This document shows positions 55,269 through 64,000 of a DNA stretch of 64,000 nt, piece after piece. The position numbers and the translations under genes are program-made. The notes beneath the pieces are model-generated. The model was not told the origin of the DNA. It saw only the letters and a program-made list of their open reading frames with translations, and did not search any database. Every line of letters begins with the position of its first letter. Positions within the stretch are counted from its first letter, which is position 1. Origin of the DNA: an uncultured Hellea sp. (GTDB taxonomy: Bacteria > Pseudomonadota > Alphaproteobacteria > Caulobacterales > Maricaulaceae); contig CALLMD010000004.1 of NCBI GenBank assembly GCA_938007935.1, positions 62,001 to 126,000 on the forward strand. Reading direction: 5' to 3'.

Positions 55269-58200
55269 ATGGGCTCACTGGCTTTTGATAAGATCAAGCT
55301 GACGGGATTTAAATCCTTCGTCGAACCGACTGATTTTATTATTCAGCCAGGCCTAACAGGCGTGGTCGGCCCCAATGGGTGCGGTAAATCCAATCTTCTT
55401 GAAGCTATTCGCTGGGTTATGGGGGCAAATTCAGCCAAAGCCATGCGCGGTAGCGCCATGGATGATGTTATCTTTTCAGGTACAAAACAACGCCCGGGCC
55501 GTAATCAAGCCCATGTTGTCCTCACCATTGATAATTCGGCCCGCATCGCCCCGCCTATGTTTAATGAGGATGATACACTCGAAGTCACCCGTATCATCGA
55601 AAAGGGCAAAGGCTCGAAATATAAAGTCAATGGCAAGACCGTCCGCGCCAAAGATGTGCAGCTCCTTTTCGCAGATGCGAGTACAGGCGCGAATTCCCCT
55701 GCCCTTGTCCGTCAGGGACAAATCAATGAATTAATCGCGGCCAAACCGTCAAACCGCCGCCGTATCCTCGAAGAAGCGGCTGGCATTTCTGGCCTGCATT
55801 CCCGCCGCCATGAGGCCGAGCTAAGACTGCGAGCCGCCGAGACTAATCTCTCACGCTTGGATGATATTATCGGCCAGATTGAAAGCCAGCTATTATCTCT
55901 GCGCCGTCAATCACGTCAGGCCACGCGTTATAAGCGCCTTGCGGGCGAAATTCATGAATATAAAGCCTTGCTTTGGCTTAAACGTTGGGTCTCTGCCCTT
56001 GATACGCTTGCGGGCTCTCAAGACGCTTTAAAAGCCTGTGAGGCGCAAGTCGCCGAAACAGCGATGAAAGCCTCAGAGCTAACCCGTCAGGCCGCAGAGC
56101 TGGCAGGGTTTCTTGACCCCAAACGCGAAGAGCAAATCATTGCCGCCGCTGTGCTTGGGCGTCTGAACGCGGCCAAAGACGCACTTGAGCAAGATGAAAA
56201 TGCGGCCAATTCAGAAATCCGCAAATTAGAGTCCCAAATCGAGCAGCTCGCCGCCGATATTGCCCGCGAGACAGGCATTGTCGAAGATGCCGCCGAGGCC
56301 GAAGCCCGCCTAACGGCCGAATTTGAAACGTTAAACGCGCTTAAAGATACGAGCGCCGCCCTCGACGCGGCCGCAGATGAAGCCGAAGCCGCCATCGCCG
56401 CCCGCTCATCACTCGAGACTGATTATAACGAATTGACCCGCCGCGCGGCGGATATGAATGCCCGCCAAGAAGCTGCCCATCGCGAGCTCTCACAGGCTGA
56501 GCACCGCCTTGAGCGCCTAACGGCCGAGCAAAGCACGGCTAAAGATAAGCTCGCCGCAATGCAAAAAGATGGCGGGACTTCACAGAACCTTTTTGCGGCG
56601 AGCGCGGCTGAAGCGCTAAGCCAACTCGAAGCGGCGCGGGCAAGCGAACAAGAGATTGCCGCCTTACGCGCGCAGGCCGAAGAAACAGACCAAGCCGCGC
56701 GCGAGACCCTCTCCGATGCCAAACAGGATTTATCACAACTGACCGCAGAACAATCAGCCTTGCAGCGGGTTGTTAATCGCGGCGATAGCGCGGCATGGAC
56801 GCCAGCTCTCTCCAAACTTGATGTTAAAAAAGGCTATGAGCAAGCCCTTGCCGCGGCCCTTGGTGAAGACCTCGACGCCGCAATTGGAGAAGAGGCGGCC
56901 TTGCGCTGGTCAGGCGCGGCTACCCCGTCTCAGATGCTTCCTGCTGGCACAACGCCTTTGACAGATATTGTCAAAGCGCCAAAAGAACTTACCGCCCGCC
57001 TTTCGCAAATCGGCGTTGTGGAAAGCGGCAATATAGACACGCTTCGCAAAGACCTTGCCCCGGGCCAGCGCCTTGTGACCAAAGACGGCCAAGTCGCGCG
57101 TTGGGATGGATTTGAAATCTCCGCAGGCGCTGAAACCTCAGCCGCGATAAAACTTAAACAGCAAAACCGCCTCGCTGAACTTATGGGCGAAATTGAAACC
57201 GCGCAGGCCGCCGTGACCCAAGCACAAAGCCAATTCGAAGCGGCCCGCGAGGCGCGTAACGCGGCGCAAAACAAAGCCCGCGCGGCCCGTCAAGGCTTGC
57301 CAGATTTGGAACGCCGTGACCGCGCCGCTCAAGCTGCTCTTGCGCAATATGAAACGGATGTCGCGCGCGAATCCGCTGAAAAACGCTCCCTCGAAGACCG
57401 TCTCGAACGTCTCGCGCGAGAAATCAAAGAAATCACTGCCCAGCGCGACGACGCCATTACGGCCAATGAAGCCTTGCAGGGCGGCGAAGACGTCACGGCA
57501 GAGCAAGAAGAGCTGTCAGAAAAACTCGCTATGGCCCGCGCCCATGCCGATGAAGTTAGCGGCCAGTACCGCTCGTTAAAGAATGAAGCCGAAGCCCGCG
57601 CCGCGCGTCTTAGCGCCGTGGTGAGCGAACGTGAAAACTGGGCCCGCCGCTCTGAAACGGCCAGCGCCCGCGTTACCACACTTGAGGGTCGTAGTGAGGC
57701 CGCCAAAATCTCACTCTCTGCCGCCAAAGACGGCCCTGATCAATTCATCGAGCGCCGTAATCGCCTCTTCGCGGAACTCGAAGCTGCCGAGCTGCGCCGC
57801 AAGACAGCTGCTGATAGCCTGTCCGAAGCCGAAACCGCGCACCGTGATATGGATATTGCCGCGCGCGAAGCCGAGACCGCCCATGCTAGCGCCCGCGAAG
57901 CCCGCGCCGCCGCGCAGGCTCGCCAAACGGCCGCTGAGGAACGCATTGAAGAAACCAAAGCCCGCATCAATGAAACACTGGAATGTGAACCCTCAGAGCT
58001 AAAATCTCATCTCGGTGAGCTGAGCGCAGATTCGGGTCTCTCCGAGCATGACATTGAGCGCAAATTAGAGCGCCTGTCCAAAGAACGCGAGAAAATGGGC
58101 GGCGTAAACTTACGCGCCGATGAAGAAGCGGCTGAGCAAGAAGAGCGCCTCTCGGCTATGAATGATGAGCGCCAAGATTTAATCGCCGCGATTGCGCGTC

Positions 58201-58721
58201 TGCGCGAGGGCATAGACGAGCTGAACACCGAAGGACGTCAGCGCCTGCTCAAAGCCTTTGATACGGTCAATGGTCATTTCGGGCGTTTATTCACGACATT
58301 ATTTGGCGGGGGTGAAGCCGCGCTTGCGCTCACGGAATCTGAAGATCCGCTCGAAGCTGGCCTCGAAGTCATGGTCAGCCCGCCCGGCAAAAAACTCGGT
58401 TCTATGAGCCTTATGTCAGGCGGGGAACAAGCCCTGACGGCAACCGCGCTTATCTTTGCGGTCTTCCTCTCAAATCCCGCGCCAATTTGTGTGCTCGACG
58501 AAGTCGACGCCCCGCTCGATGACGCCAATGTCGCGCGCTATTGCAACCTGCTCGATGAAATGGTCAAGCAAACTAAAACCAAATTCATCACCATCACCCA
58601 TAACGCGGTCACCATGTCCCGCATGGACCGCCTCTTCGGCGTCACCATGGCAGAACAAGGCGTCTCGCAACTATTGTCGATGGAATTGACAGCGGCAGAG
58701 AGATTGGTGGCCGCGGAGTAA
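55269..58721 (+). CDS. smc: Chromosome segregation protein SMC
   Basis: ATPase of the chromosome condensation complex with ScpA/ScpB. Head: Walker A GPNGCGKSN at 34-42; long coiled coils (about 165-510 and 660-1000) rich in Ala/Glu; hinge about 520-640; C-terminal head with signature LMSGGEQALTA and Walker B ICVLDEVDAPLDDANV near residue 1077. 1150 residues is normal for Alphaproteobacteria. Many antisense open frames inside it are coding shadows of its Ala/Glu-rich coils. Confidence 0.97.
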   Translation: MGSLAFDKIKLTGFKSFVEPTDFIIQPGLTGVVGPNGCGKSNLLEAIRWVMGANSAKAMRGSAMDDVIFSGTKQRPGRNQAHVVLTIDNSARIAPPMFNEDDTLEVTRIIEKGKGSKYKVNGKTVRAKDVQLLFADASTGANSPALVRQGQINELIAAKPSNRRRILEEAAGISGLHSRRHEAELRLRAAETNLSRLDDIIGQIESQLLSLRRQSRQATRYKRLAGEIHEYKALLWLKRWVSALDTLAGSQDALKACEAQVAETAMKASELTRQAAELAGFLDPKREEQIIAAAVLGRLNAAKDALEQDENAANSEIRKLESQIEQLAADIARETGIVEDAAEAEARLTAEFETLNALKDTSAALDAAADEAEAAIAARSSLETDYNELTRRAADMNARQEAAHRELSQAEHRLERLTAEQSTAKDKLAAMQKDGGTSQNLFAASAAEALSQLEAARASEQEIAALRAQAEETDQAARETLSDAKQDLSQLTAEQSALQRVVNRGDSAAWTPALSKLDVKKGYEQALAAALGEDLDAAIGEEAALRWSGAATPSQMLPAGTTPLTDIVKAPKELTARLSQIGVVESGNIDTLRKDLAPGQRLVTKDGQVARWDGFEISAGAETSAAIKLKQQNRLAELMGEIETAQAAVTQAQSQFEAAREARNAAQNKARAARQGLPDLERRDRAAQAALAQYETDVARESAEKRSLEDRLERLAREIKEITAQRDDAITANEALQGGEDVTAEQEELSEKLAMARAHADEVSGQYRSLKNEAEARAARLSAVVSERENWARRSETASARVTTLEGRSEAAKISLSAAKDGPDQFIERRNRLFAELEAAELRRKTAADSLSEAETAHRDMDIAAREAETAHASAREARAAAQARQTAAEERIEETKARINETLECEPSELKSHLGELSADSGLSEHDIERKLERLSKEREKMGGVNLRADEEAAEQEERLSAMNDERQDLIAAIARLREGIDELNTEGRQRLLKAFDTVNGHFGRLFTTLFGGGEAALALTESEDPLEAGLEVMVSPPGKKLGSMSLMSGGEQALTATALIFAVFLSNPAPICVLDEVDAPLDDANVARYCNLLDEMVKQTKTKFITITHNAVTMSRMDRLFGVTMAEQGVSQLLSMELTAAERLVAAE

Positions 58722-58748
58722 GCCTCGCAGTTATCCACGTCATATCTG

Positions 58749-59642
58749 TCAGTTTAAAACAAACTTTATAAGATCAGAAACATATTCATCGGTTCGCTCG
58801 AGGTGTGGAAAATGTCCATATCCTTGATATTTTATCAAACTAGCCTGCGGAACCGTGTCCGTGACGGAGCTGAAATCCGTATGTCGATGCGAGTAATCCG
58901 TATCCCCATAGATCATAAGGGTTGGCGCTAACGCACCCAACATGGCCTCATCCGGCGTGCGTTCAGCGCCTTGGACGATGCTGGACAAGCAAAAACAACC
59001 CCCTGATTTCATATTTTCCAACGCGATATTCGTCATTGGAACCCTGTGTTCACTGGGCCTTGGTAAAGACATTGAAAACCAACGCTTGGCCAAAGTTTTA
59101 ACGGATATTTTTCCTAAGATTTGCCCGATATAAGGTATACGTAACGGCGCAGGAATATTGTGACCGGTCCAATCGCGCATTGCGGCCACGGAAGGGACTT
59201 GCGCGAGAGCCAAATGACTGACGCGATCTGGAAATCGTGCGGCAAAGTTCATGGCATGCAGTCCATTGACGCAGGTAAATGCAAGTACCGCCTTATCTAT
59301 GCCAAGATTGTCCATGAGCTCTAAGATCATGTCGGCTGTTTCGTCCATCTTGAAACTGTAATTGATGGACGGATATGAGAAGCCTGACCCGGGCATTTCA
59401 AAGCAAATAACTCGAAATGATTGTGAGAGCTGTTCGATTAATGCCAAATGATGCTCAATGACGCAGGGAGCATCCGGCGTTGTTATGAGGACGGGTTTAT
59501 CGCTGTCTGTATCTATAAACCGGATAAATCCAGCATTTGTTTTTACATAATCATAGGACCCGCCAGCTCTACCTGTCTTCCTTTTCTTGTCTCGGTTAAG
59601 TGAGGAAAGGATTGTATCAATTGCGGTTCCCGTCATAAACAT
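58749..59642 (-). CDS. Alpha/beta hydrolase with a Cys at the nucleophile position
   Basis: 297-residue alpha/beta-hydrolase fold protein: ICFEMPGSGFSYPS after strand four, an elbow VLAFTCVNGLHAMNF where Cys stands in the place of the usual Ser, an acid in MIYGDTDYSH, and a base in YQGYGHFPHLERT. A Cys nucleophile is known in dienelactone hydrolase, but this is not that family. Starts directly after the stop of the membrane protein gene (TAA then ATG). Part of an operon likely controlled by the divergent MarR gene. Confidence 0.78.
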   Translation of the reverse strand: MFMTGTAIDTILSSLNRDKKRKTGRAGGSYDYVKTNAGFIRFIDTDSDKPVLITTPDAPCVIEHHLALIEQLSQSFRVICFEMPGSGFSYPSINYSFKMDETADMILELMDNLGIDKAVLAFTCVNGLHAMNFAARFPDRVSHLALAQVPSVAAMRDWTGHNIPAPLRIPYIGQILGKISVKTLAKRWFSMSLPRPSEHRVPMTNIALENMKSGGCFCLSSIVQGAERTPDEAMLGALAPTLMIYGDTDYSHRHTDFSSVTDTVPQASLIKYQGYGHFPHLERTDEYVSDLIKFVLN

Positions 59643-60101
59643 TTACCCTATAATTTGAACTAAGGCGGCTAGAAGGCTAATTGCCGCTGCTGTACCGTCC
59701 ACAATAAAAATAAACCGCATAGGTCCTTTGAGAACATCCCAGTATTTCTCGCCCTGCCTTCCGCCATTTTTTAAAATAGGAATGTTAAATACAAACTGGG
59801 AAAAATGAGCAGCGGCTAAGACAAGAAGTAAAATCGCGCGTTCGATTGGCGAGGTAAAAACATCGATTCCACTCAGAACAATAATAAGAAGAGATATCGA
59901 TAAAAGCGCAAAAGCAGCATTCATACCGCCAAGGAACCGTATAGCTGCAGACATAGTCGGAAATATAGGCGAATTGCGTGCAGATTTCGCAACCATCATC
60001 TTTGTAGCTGTTTCATTCTGAAAACTAAAATATCGAAAAGCAGCACTGAACCACAAGACATTGATAATCATGGCGAATATATATGCCGCGTTAGTTATCA
60101 T
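59643..60101 (-). CDS. Membrane protein of unknown function, MarR-linked
   Basis: 152-residue protein with four hydrophobic segments (about residues 1-22, 54-78, 88-105, 130-150), a conserved-looking RYFSFQNETA in the first loop. I do not recognise the family. ATG 60101 has AAGGAG ten bases upstream; the frame opens eight codons earlier. Operon with the hydrolase downstream, divergent from the MarR gene. Confidence 0.65.
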   Translation of the reverse strand: MITNAAYIFAMIINVLWFSAAFRYFSFQNETATKMMVAKSARNSPIFPTMSAAIRFLGGMNAAFALLSISLLIIVLSGIDVFTSPIERAILLLVLAAAHFSQFVFNIPILKNGGRQGEKYWDVLKGPMRFIFIVDGTAAAISLLAALVQIIG

Positions 60102-60136
60102 GATGGTTAAACTCCTTGCCCACATACCCCTATGGC

Positions 60137-60151
60137 TGGCATATCATGCCA
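60137..60151. promoter_or_regulatory. Palindrome TGGCAT-N3-ATGCCA in the MarR divergent region
   Basis: Six-base perfect arms around three bases, between the divergent MarR gene and the membrane protein/hydrolase operon. Possible second binding site in this intergenic region. Confidence 0.35.
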
Positions 60152-60164
60152 ATGTGCTTCTATT

Positions 60165-60186
60165 TACTACACTAGGGTAGTATAAT
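60165..60186. promoter_or_regulatory. Operator-like repeat overlapping a -10 box at marR
   Basis: TACTAC-N6-GTAGTA (60165-60182), an 18-base dyad of MarR size, whose right arm runs into a consensus plus-strand -10 box TATAAT (60181-60186). Binding there would block the regulator's own promoter. The -35 region (TTCTAT at 60158) is weak. Confidence 0.5.
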
Positions 60187-60210
60187 GGAATGTCAATATA
60201 GGAAAGCCCC

Positions 60211-60669
60211 ATGTCAGCATCAGAGCAACGATTGTATTTTTTGCTTCAAACGACGGCTCATCTTTTCAAAAAAAAGGCGGATGCAACCTGTGTTGAGGCC
60301 GCGGGATTGACCACAGCGCAAGCTGCCGTCTTGTCAATTATTAATGGTCAAGGCCCCGTGTCGCAAAACCGCGTTGCCGCTCAACTATCTCACCGTGAAA
60401 GCGCAATGACTAAAATGACGGCGCGTCTCGAAAAGGCTGGATATATTTCGAAAACCAAATCTAAAGAAGATGCCCGCGCTTGGGCGCTTGAGTCGACTAA
60501 ACTTGGGAGAGACGTTCTTCTGAAAATCAAAGCTCCTTTTAAGGAAATTAATGCAGTTTTCGATCAAACCCTAGATGAAAGCGAAACTACGCGACTAGCC
60601 AATGATTTAAAACGGCTTCTTAATTCACTGAACAACGAAGACGCATGGCCGATCGACAAAGACAAATAA
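60211..60669 (+). CDS. MarR-family transcriptional regulator
   Basis: 152-residue winged-helix repressor: GLTTAQAAVLSIINGQGPVSQNR, recognition helix region LSHRESAMTKMTARLEKAGY, and wing KSKEDARAWALESTKLG. Divergent from the membrane protein/hydrolase operon, with two dyads between, so self-regulation and control of that operon are likely. Ligand unknown. Confidence 0.88.
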   Translation: MSASEQRLYFLLQTTAHLFKKKADATCVEAAGLTTAQAAVLSIINGQGPVSQNRVAAQLSHRESAMTKMTARLEKAGYISKTKSKEDARAWALESTKLGRDVLLKIKAPFKEINAVFDQTLDESETTRLANDLKRLLNSLNNEDAWPIDKDK

Positions 60670-60701
60670 AAAACCGCCAAATTAAAAAGTCAATTTGGCG
60701 G
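60667..60701 (-). terminator. Rho-independent terminator of the large repeat protein gene
   Basis: Ten-base perfect stem CCGCCAAATT/AATTTGGCGG with an eight-base loop; the minus strand continues with TTTTTT. Also a convergent end for the MarR gene. Confidence 0.75.
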
Positions 60702-60727
60702 CTTAGGTTGCAGAGTGATCTGCTTGG

Positions 60728-63700
60728 TTATGAGGCCAAGGCTTTGAGTAAGTCCGCGCTTCCGGAGGCTAGCTTCTGAGTTTCAAGGGCGAGTTGATCT
60801 CCTAAAGTTTGGGCTTGCGTTATTATCTGGCTTAACTCTGTCACGGCGCCAGTATTGAGATTAATCTGGGTCGTCGTGATAGCCGTTTGACCATTATCCA
60901 GTAGGGCCCGAATACGAAGCTCTATCGTTTCCTGATCAAGAGGGCGTGTGATTTCCATGAAATTAGCCCCAGGCACATATTCGGCCCAGTTGGGTAATGC
61001 CTCACCATTGGCAAGAGTGACGTCCCAACGTTGAACCTGAGCATCTTCTAAGGCTTCAAGCGTACTCGTCATTTGCACATTGATATTGTGCTCATAGGCG
61101 ACAGCTTCAACGACAAGATAACCCGCTTCATAACCTGGGATTTGGCTGGTCACCATACCGCCTTTAAAGTCACGATCACCGAACATACGTCCATGTCCAT
61201 CACGGCTTTCTAAGGCGCGCTCACGGAAGTATTTTTGCAGCTCAACAGGTTTATCTTCAAGGAATTCATAAGGATCGACCCCGCCTTCAAAAATAGACGG
61301 CTGAGGCGTGTCGACAACGCCAACAAAACCATCATCATTAACTTGCAGGCTGATTTCAGTGCTCGTCACACCGCCCTGCCCGTCATCAGCTGTAATAACG
61401 ATGACATAAGGGTCGGCTTGCGCAACGGTTGGAACGCCAGAAATGACGCCCGTATCAGGATCAATCGTCAAGCCCGCGGGTAAACCATCAGCAGAATATT
61501 GAATGACAACATCGCCGTCCGGATCGTTTGTGAGACGTCCAACATCAATCATGACATTCTCACCTATGACCGGCGTAGGAACGGTAACGGGATCAATAAC
61601 GGGCGGGAGATTATCGACAGTCCAGAGGAACTCTGTGCTGACAAAACCGCCTTCTGAATCAGTTGCCGTAATGGTAACTGTATATGGCCCGTCTAACGAT
61701 GCTCCCGTTGGCAATGTCCCTTGAATGAGACCCGTCTCTGGGTTCAATGTCAGTCCGGGTGGAAGACCCTGCGCTGTATAGGTCAGCACCGTGTCATCAA
61801 TATCCGCAAATCCAGGCGAAATATCTACGGGCGTTATGAGATCACCATCCGTGTTGGATTGTGGCAAGAGGACCGTTGATAGAGGGTCGTCTTCACCCAC
61901 CTTAACAGATTCATCAAGTGGTACGAGAACAGGCGCATCATTTACTGGCGTCACATTCAATGTGACCTCAGCGATATCTGTGCCGCCCTCACCGTCACTA
62001 ATGGTATAAGTGAAACTATCTGGGCCGTTATAATTTTCAACAGGTTCATAGTCCACCGTGCCATCAGGATTTAGCGTAAGGATAGCCCCGCTTGGCAGTG
62101 TCACAGGCTCGCCTATGGTTACGGGACGTCCGTTAATTTCTGTGATGACAATGTCATCACCATCTGGGTCTGTATCGTTTCCGACCAAATCAAGGACCGT
62201 TGGCGTATCTTCGGCAACCTCTAAAGGACCGTCATCTGACGCAATAGGCGCTGGATTTTCAACAACATATGTGAGGTTCGTTGTGAACGTCTCCCCATTC
62301 GGGTCTGTTACTGTTACCGCGATAACATATGTTCCCGGATTATTGGGATCACCGCCAAGGCTGGCATTCGCATCTGGCGTACCAGATATAACACCCGTTG
62401 CAGGATCAAAACTCAGTCCTGAAGGCAGCTCACTCGTATCAAGACTGATCGTTAAAACTTCCATCGGATCAGGGTCGCCAAAGAAGGATGTTAGATCAAG
62501 GACGTCCACAGGCTCTCCGTCATTGCCTGTTTGCACCGGAATGTAATTTTCCGGATCAAAGGGTAAATCACGAGGATCTTCTGGGTCCGTTGGTACATGC
62601 GGGTTCTCACCAGAAATAACGGGCTGAGTTGGGTCAACAGGGATTGGCGCGTCATTTACTGGCGTCACATCAATCGTCACAGTGGCCACATCAATACCGC
62701 CCTCCCCATCACTTAGCGTATAGCCGAACGTCAAAGGGCCAAAGTAATCAAGACGCGGCTCAAAGAGAACAGAGCCATCCGCATTAACGGTTAAGCTGCC
62801 TTGCGGAATGTCTGTTGCAACGCCCACAGGAACGATTGTTCCATCGGCTAATGCCACAGAGTCAATCACAAGGTCATCGCCATCAGGATCGCTATCATTA
62901 TCCAAGAAATTGACAGATAAAGGCGTATCTTCTGGCGTCGAATAATTATCATTCTCAGCGATAGGCGCAGGGTTGGTCACTGTAAGCTCGAACGTATCCG
63001 TTACAGCTCCGCCCTCTCCATCATCAGCCGTCACTGTGACTGTATAAACACCGTCACCATTCGGGCCGCCTGTGCTGGCAGAGTTGTCAATCTCGCCTGT
63101 GATCTCTCCTGTGACAGAGTCAAACGATAGACCTGATGGAAGACCGCTAGCCGTATAAGCAAGTTCATCACCATCAGGATCAGAGATCATGCTTGGGATA
63201 GAGATTGTCTGCGCATCCTCAGCCGCAATCGGGCCAATCGGCGTATCAACAACAGGGGCAGGATTGGTCACTGTTAACTCGAACGTGTCCGTGACAGTTC
63301 CGCCCTCTCCATCATCAGCCGTCACCGCAACTGTGTAAACACCGTCACCATTTAGGCCGCCAGTGCTGGCAGAGTTATCAATCTCGCCTGTGATTTCGCC
63401 TGTAACAGGGTCAATCGTCAGGCCAGATGGAAGACCAGAAGCCGTGTAAGACAAATCATCACCATCAGGATCAGAGATCATGCTTGGGATAGACACTGTC
63501 TGCGCGTCCTCAGCCGCAATCGGGCCAATCGGCGTATCAACGACAGGGGCTGGGTTCGTGATTTCAAAGGTGACAACTGTTTCAACAGTTTCCCCATCAG
63601 GGTCCGTTGCCACAATCGTCACTTCATAAACACCATCACCATTCGGACCGCCTTGTGAAGCGTCAAGCGGCGGCGTGCCTGTGATTTCACCTGTAACAGG

Positions 63701-64000
63701 GTCAATCATCATCCAAGCCGGCATGTCAGGGGAGCTAAAGCTTAGTGGCTCAACATCAACATCCGTAAAGTATGGGCTCATATCGAGCGGCGTTAAGGCC
63801 GTGCTATCATCGCCTGTCTGTACAGGCACAATATCACTAGGATCAGCTGGCGGCGTGCCCGGATTATTCGGGTCAACCACAACAGGGGCGTCATTGACGC
63901 CTTCAACTGTTATCTCAACAGTCGCCGTATCAAAGCCGCCTTCTCCGTCACTAATCTGATAAGTCACAGTTGTTACAGCTGTTTCGCCGACATCAAGACC
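60728..64000 (-). CDS. Large cadherin/Ig-like repeat protein, C-terminal part (cut by window edge)
   Basis: The frame is open from the right edge to the stop at 60728, 1090 residues, with no true start inside the window. It consists of tandem beta-sandwich domains of two sorts: bacterial cadherin-like (YTISDGEGGTDIAEVTLNVT, VTPVNDAP) and putative Ig/He_PIG type (LPSGLTIDPVTGEITG). The last 190 residues lack these and read like an adapted domain, ending in a helical tail (LALETQKLASGSADLLKALAS). The Asp-rich loops (DPDGDD) suggest calcium binding. Probably a surface-exposed or secreted giant adhesin; no export signal at the end is recognisable. Confidence 0.85.
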   Translation of the reverse strand, partial: GLDVGETAVTTVTYQISDGEGGFDTATVEITVEGVNDAPVVVDPNNPGTPPADPSDIVPVQTGDDSTALTPLDMSPYFTDVDVEPLSFSSPDMPAWMMIDPVTGEITGTPPLDASQGGPNGDGVYEVTIVATDPDGETVETVVTFEITNPAPVVDTPIGPIAAEDAQTVSIPSMISDPDGDDLSYTASGLPSGLTIDPVTGEITGEIDNSASTGGLNGDGVYTVAVTADDGEGGTVTDTFELTVTNPAPVVDTPIGPIAAEDAQTISIPSMISDPDGDELAYTASGLPSGLSFDSVTGEITGEIDNSASTGGPNGDGVYTVTVTADDGEGGAVTDTFELTVTNPAPIAENDNYSTPEDTPLSVNFLDNDSDPDGDDLVIDSVALADGTIVPVGVATDIPQGSLTVNADGSVLFEPRLDYFGPLTFGYTLSDGEGGIDVATVTIDVTPVNDAPIPVDPTQPVISGENPHVPTDPEDPRDLPFDPENYIPVQTGNDGEPVDVLDLTSFFGDPDPMEVLTISLDTSELPSGLSFDPATGVISGTPDANASLGGDPNNPGTYVIAVTVTDPNGETFTTNLTYVVENPAPIASDDGPLEVAEDTPTVLDLVGNDTDPDGDDIVITEINGRPVTIGEPVTLPSGAILTLNPDGTVDYEPVENYNGPDSFTYTISDGEGGTDIAEVTLNVTPVNDAPVLVPLDESVKVGEDDPLSTVLLPQSNTDGDLITPVDISPGFADIDDTVLTYTAQGLPPGLTLNPETGLIQGTLPTGASLDGPYTVTITATDSEGGFVSTEFLWTVDNLPPVIDPVTVPTPVIGENVMIDVGRLTNDPDGDVVIQYSADGLPAGLTIDPDTGVISGVPTVAQADPYVIVITADDGQGGVTSTEISLQVNDDGFVGVVDTPQPSIFEGGVDPYEFLEDKPVELQKYFRERALESRDGHGRMFGDRDFKGGMVTSQIPGYEAGYLVVEAVAYEHNINVQMTSTLEALEDAQVQRWDVTLANGEALPNWAEYVPGANFMEITRPLDQETIELRIRALLDNGQTAITTTQINLNTGAVTELSQIITQAQTLGDQLALETQKLASGSADLLKALAS
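62971..63552 (-). repeat. Two near-identical 291-bp units in the repeat protein gene
   Basis: 62971-63261 and 63262-63552 are tandem copies of exactly 291 bases (97 codons), differing at scattered, mostly silent positions. Protein unit runs from NPAPVVDTPIGP to TDTFELTVT. A diverged third unit continues after 63553. Confidence 0.85.

Noticed and set aside
55476-58738. Many long antisense open frames within smc
   Set aside because: Their Ser/Ala/Arg-rich translations are what the reverse complement of Ala/Glu coiled-coil codons gives; smc explains the region fully.
61235-63959. Plus-strand open frames rich in Ser, Gly, Pro and Val opposite the repeat protein
   Set aside because: Shadows of the repetitive minus-strand coding sequence; they repeat with the same period.

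Overview
The window reads as one contiguous chromosomal segment of an alphaproteobacterium, most likely a marine, moderate-GC member of the Maricaulales/Hyphomonadales group (Robiginitomaculum/Hellea-like). This is inferred from a CcrM-type GANTC methylase, an alphaproteobacterial mdh-sucCD-sucA-odhB-lpd cluster, a mutY/dsbA-like/smc neighbourhood, and many KDPG-free, acyl-CoA-rich catabolic genes; no rRNA or tRNA gene was seen to fix the taxonomy. Most of the sequence is ordinary, densely packed core genome. I saw no insertion sequence, prophage, CRISPR array or tRNA.

Region by region. 1-9330: cell wall genes (PBP1A, running off the left edge, behind an AMIN amidase), a uracil-DNA glycosylase, a possible small RNA at about 3446-3519, MgtE, a prepilin peptidase, and a partial type II secretion set (gspC-gspD-gspN plus a lipoprotein). 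9514-23486: folD, then the TCA block on the minus strand (zapE, mdh, a GNAT pseudogene and its intact copy, a hotdog thioesterase, sucC, a 78-residue membrane protein, sucD, sucA, odhB, two paralogous membrane proteins, lpd). 23702-27164: a TM-helix channel-like protein, ArsC, an acyltransferase and a secreted CAP protein. 27154-34059: an acyl-CoA catabolic region with MaoC and a pair of acyl-CoA dehydrogenases facing a translationally coupled run of Fe-alcohol dehydrogenase, thioesterase, HD protein and alpha/beta hydrolase, then an SDR. 34056-45281: RecQ, MFS and ABC exporters, SOUL protein, LacI regulator, a pterin pair (PTR1-type SDR and a QueD/PTPS homologue), CaxA antiporter with a small upstream membrane protein, VOC, Kbp, and an AT-rich HExxH protein. 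45300-50991: moaA coupled to a RACo-like ASKHA protein, thiolase, quinone oxidoreductase and DoxX. 51148-58721: mutY, DUF2853, ccrM, DsbA-like lipoprotein and smc. 58749-60669: a hydrolase/membrane protein operon divergent from a MarR regulator. 60728-64000: the C-terminal part of a large repeat protein running off the right edge.

The most useful new observations are (i) an identical-architecture inverted repeat TATGCA-N6-TGCATA placed just upstream of the acyl-CoA dehydrogenase operon and, about 20 kb away, the thiolase gene, which suggests one regulator for both; (ii) a structured plus-strand small RNA candidate with its own terminator; (iii) a 2-oxoglutarate dehydrogenase/succinyl-CoA synthetase locus carrying three uncharacterised small membrane genes, a two-lipoyl E2 and a leader hairpin; (iv) several enzymes whose usual catalytic residue is replaced (QueD-like Cys to Phe, hydrolase Ser to Ala, hydrolase Ser to Cys). 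Start codons were moved from the longest open frame wherever a Shine-Dalgarno match or family length argued for it; each case is stated.
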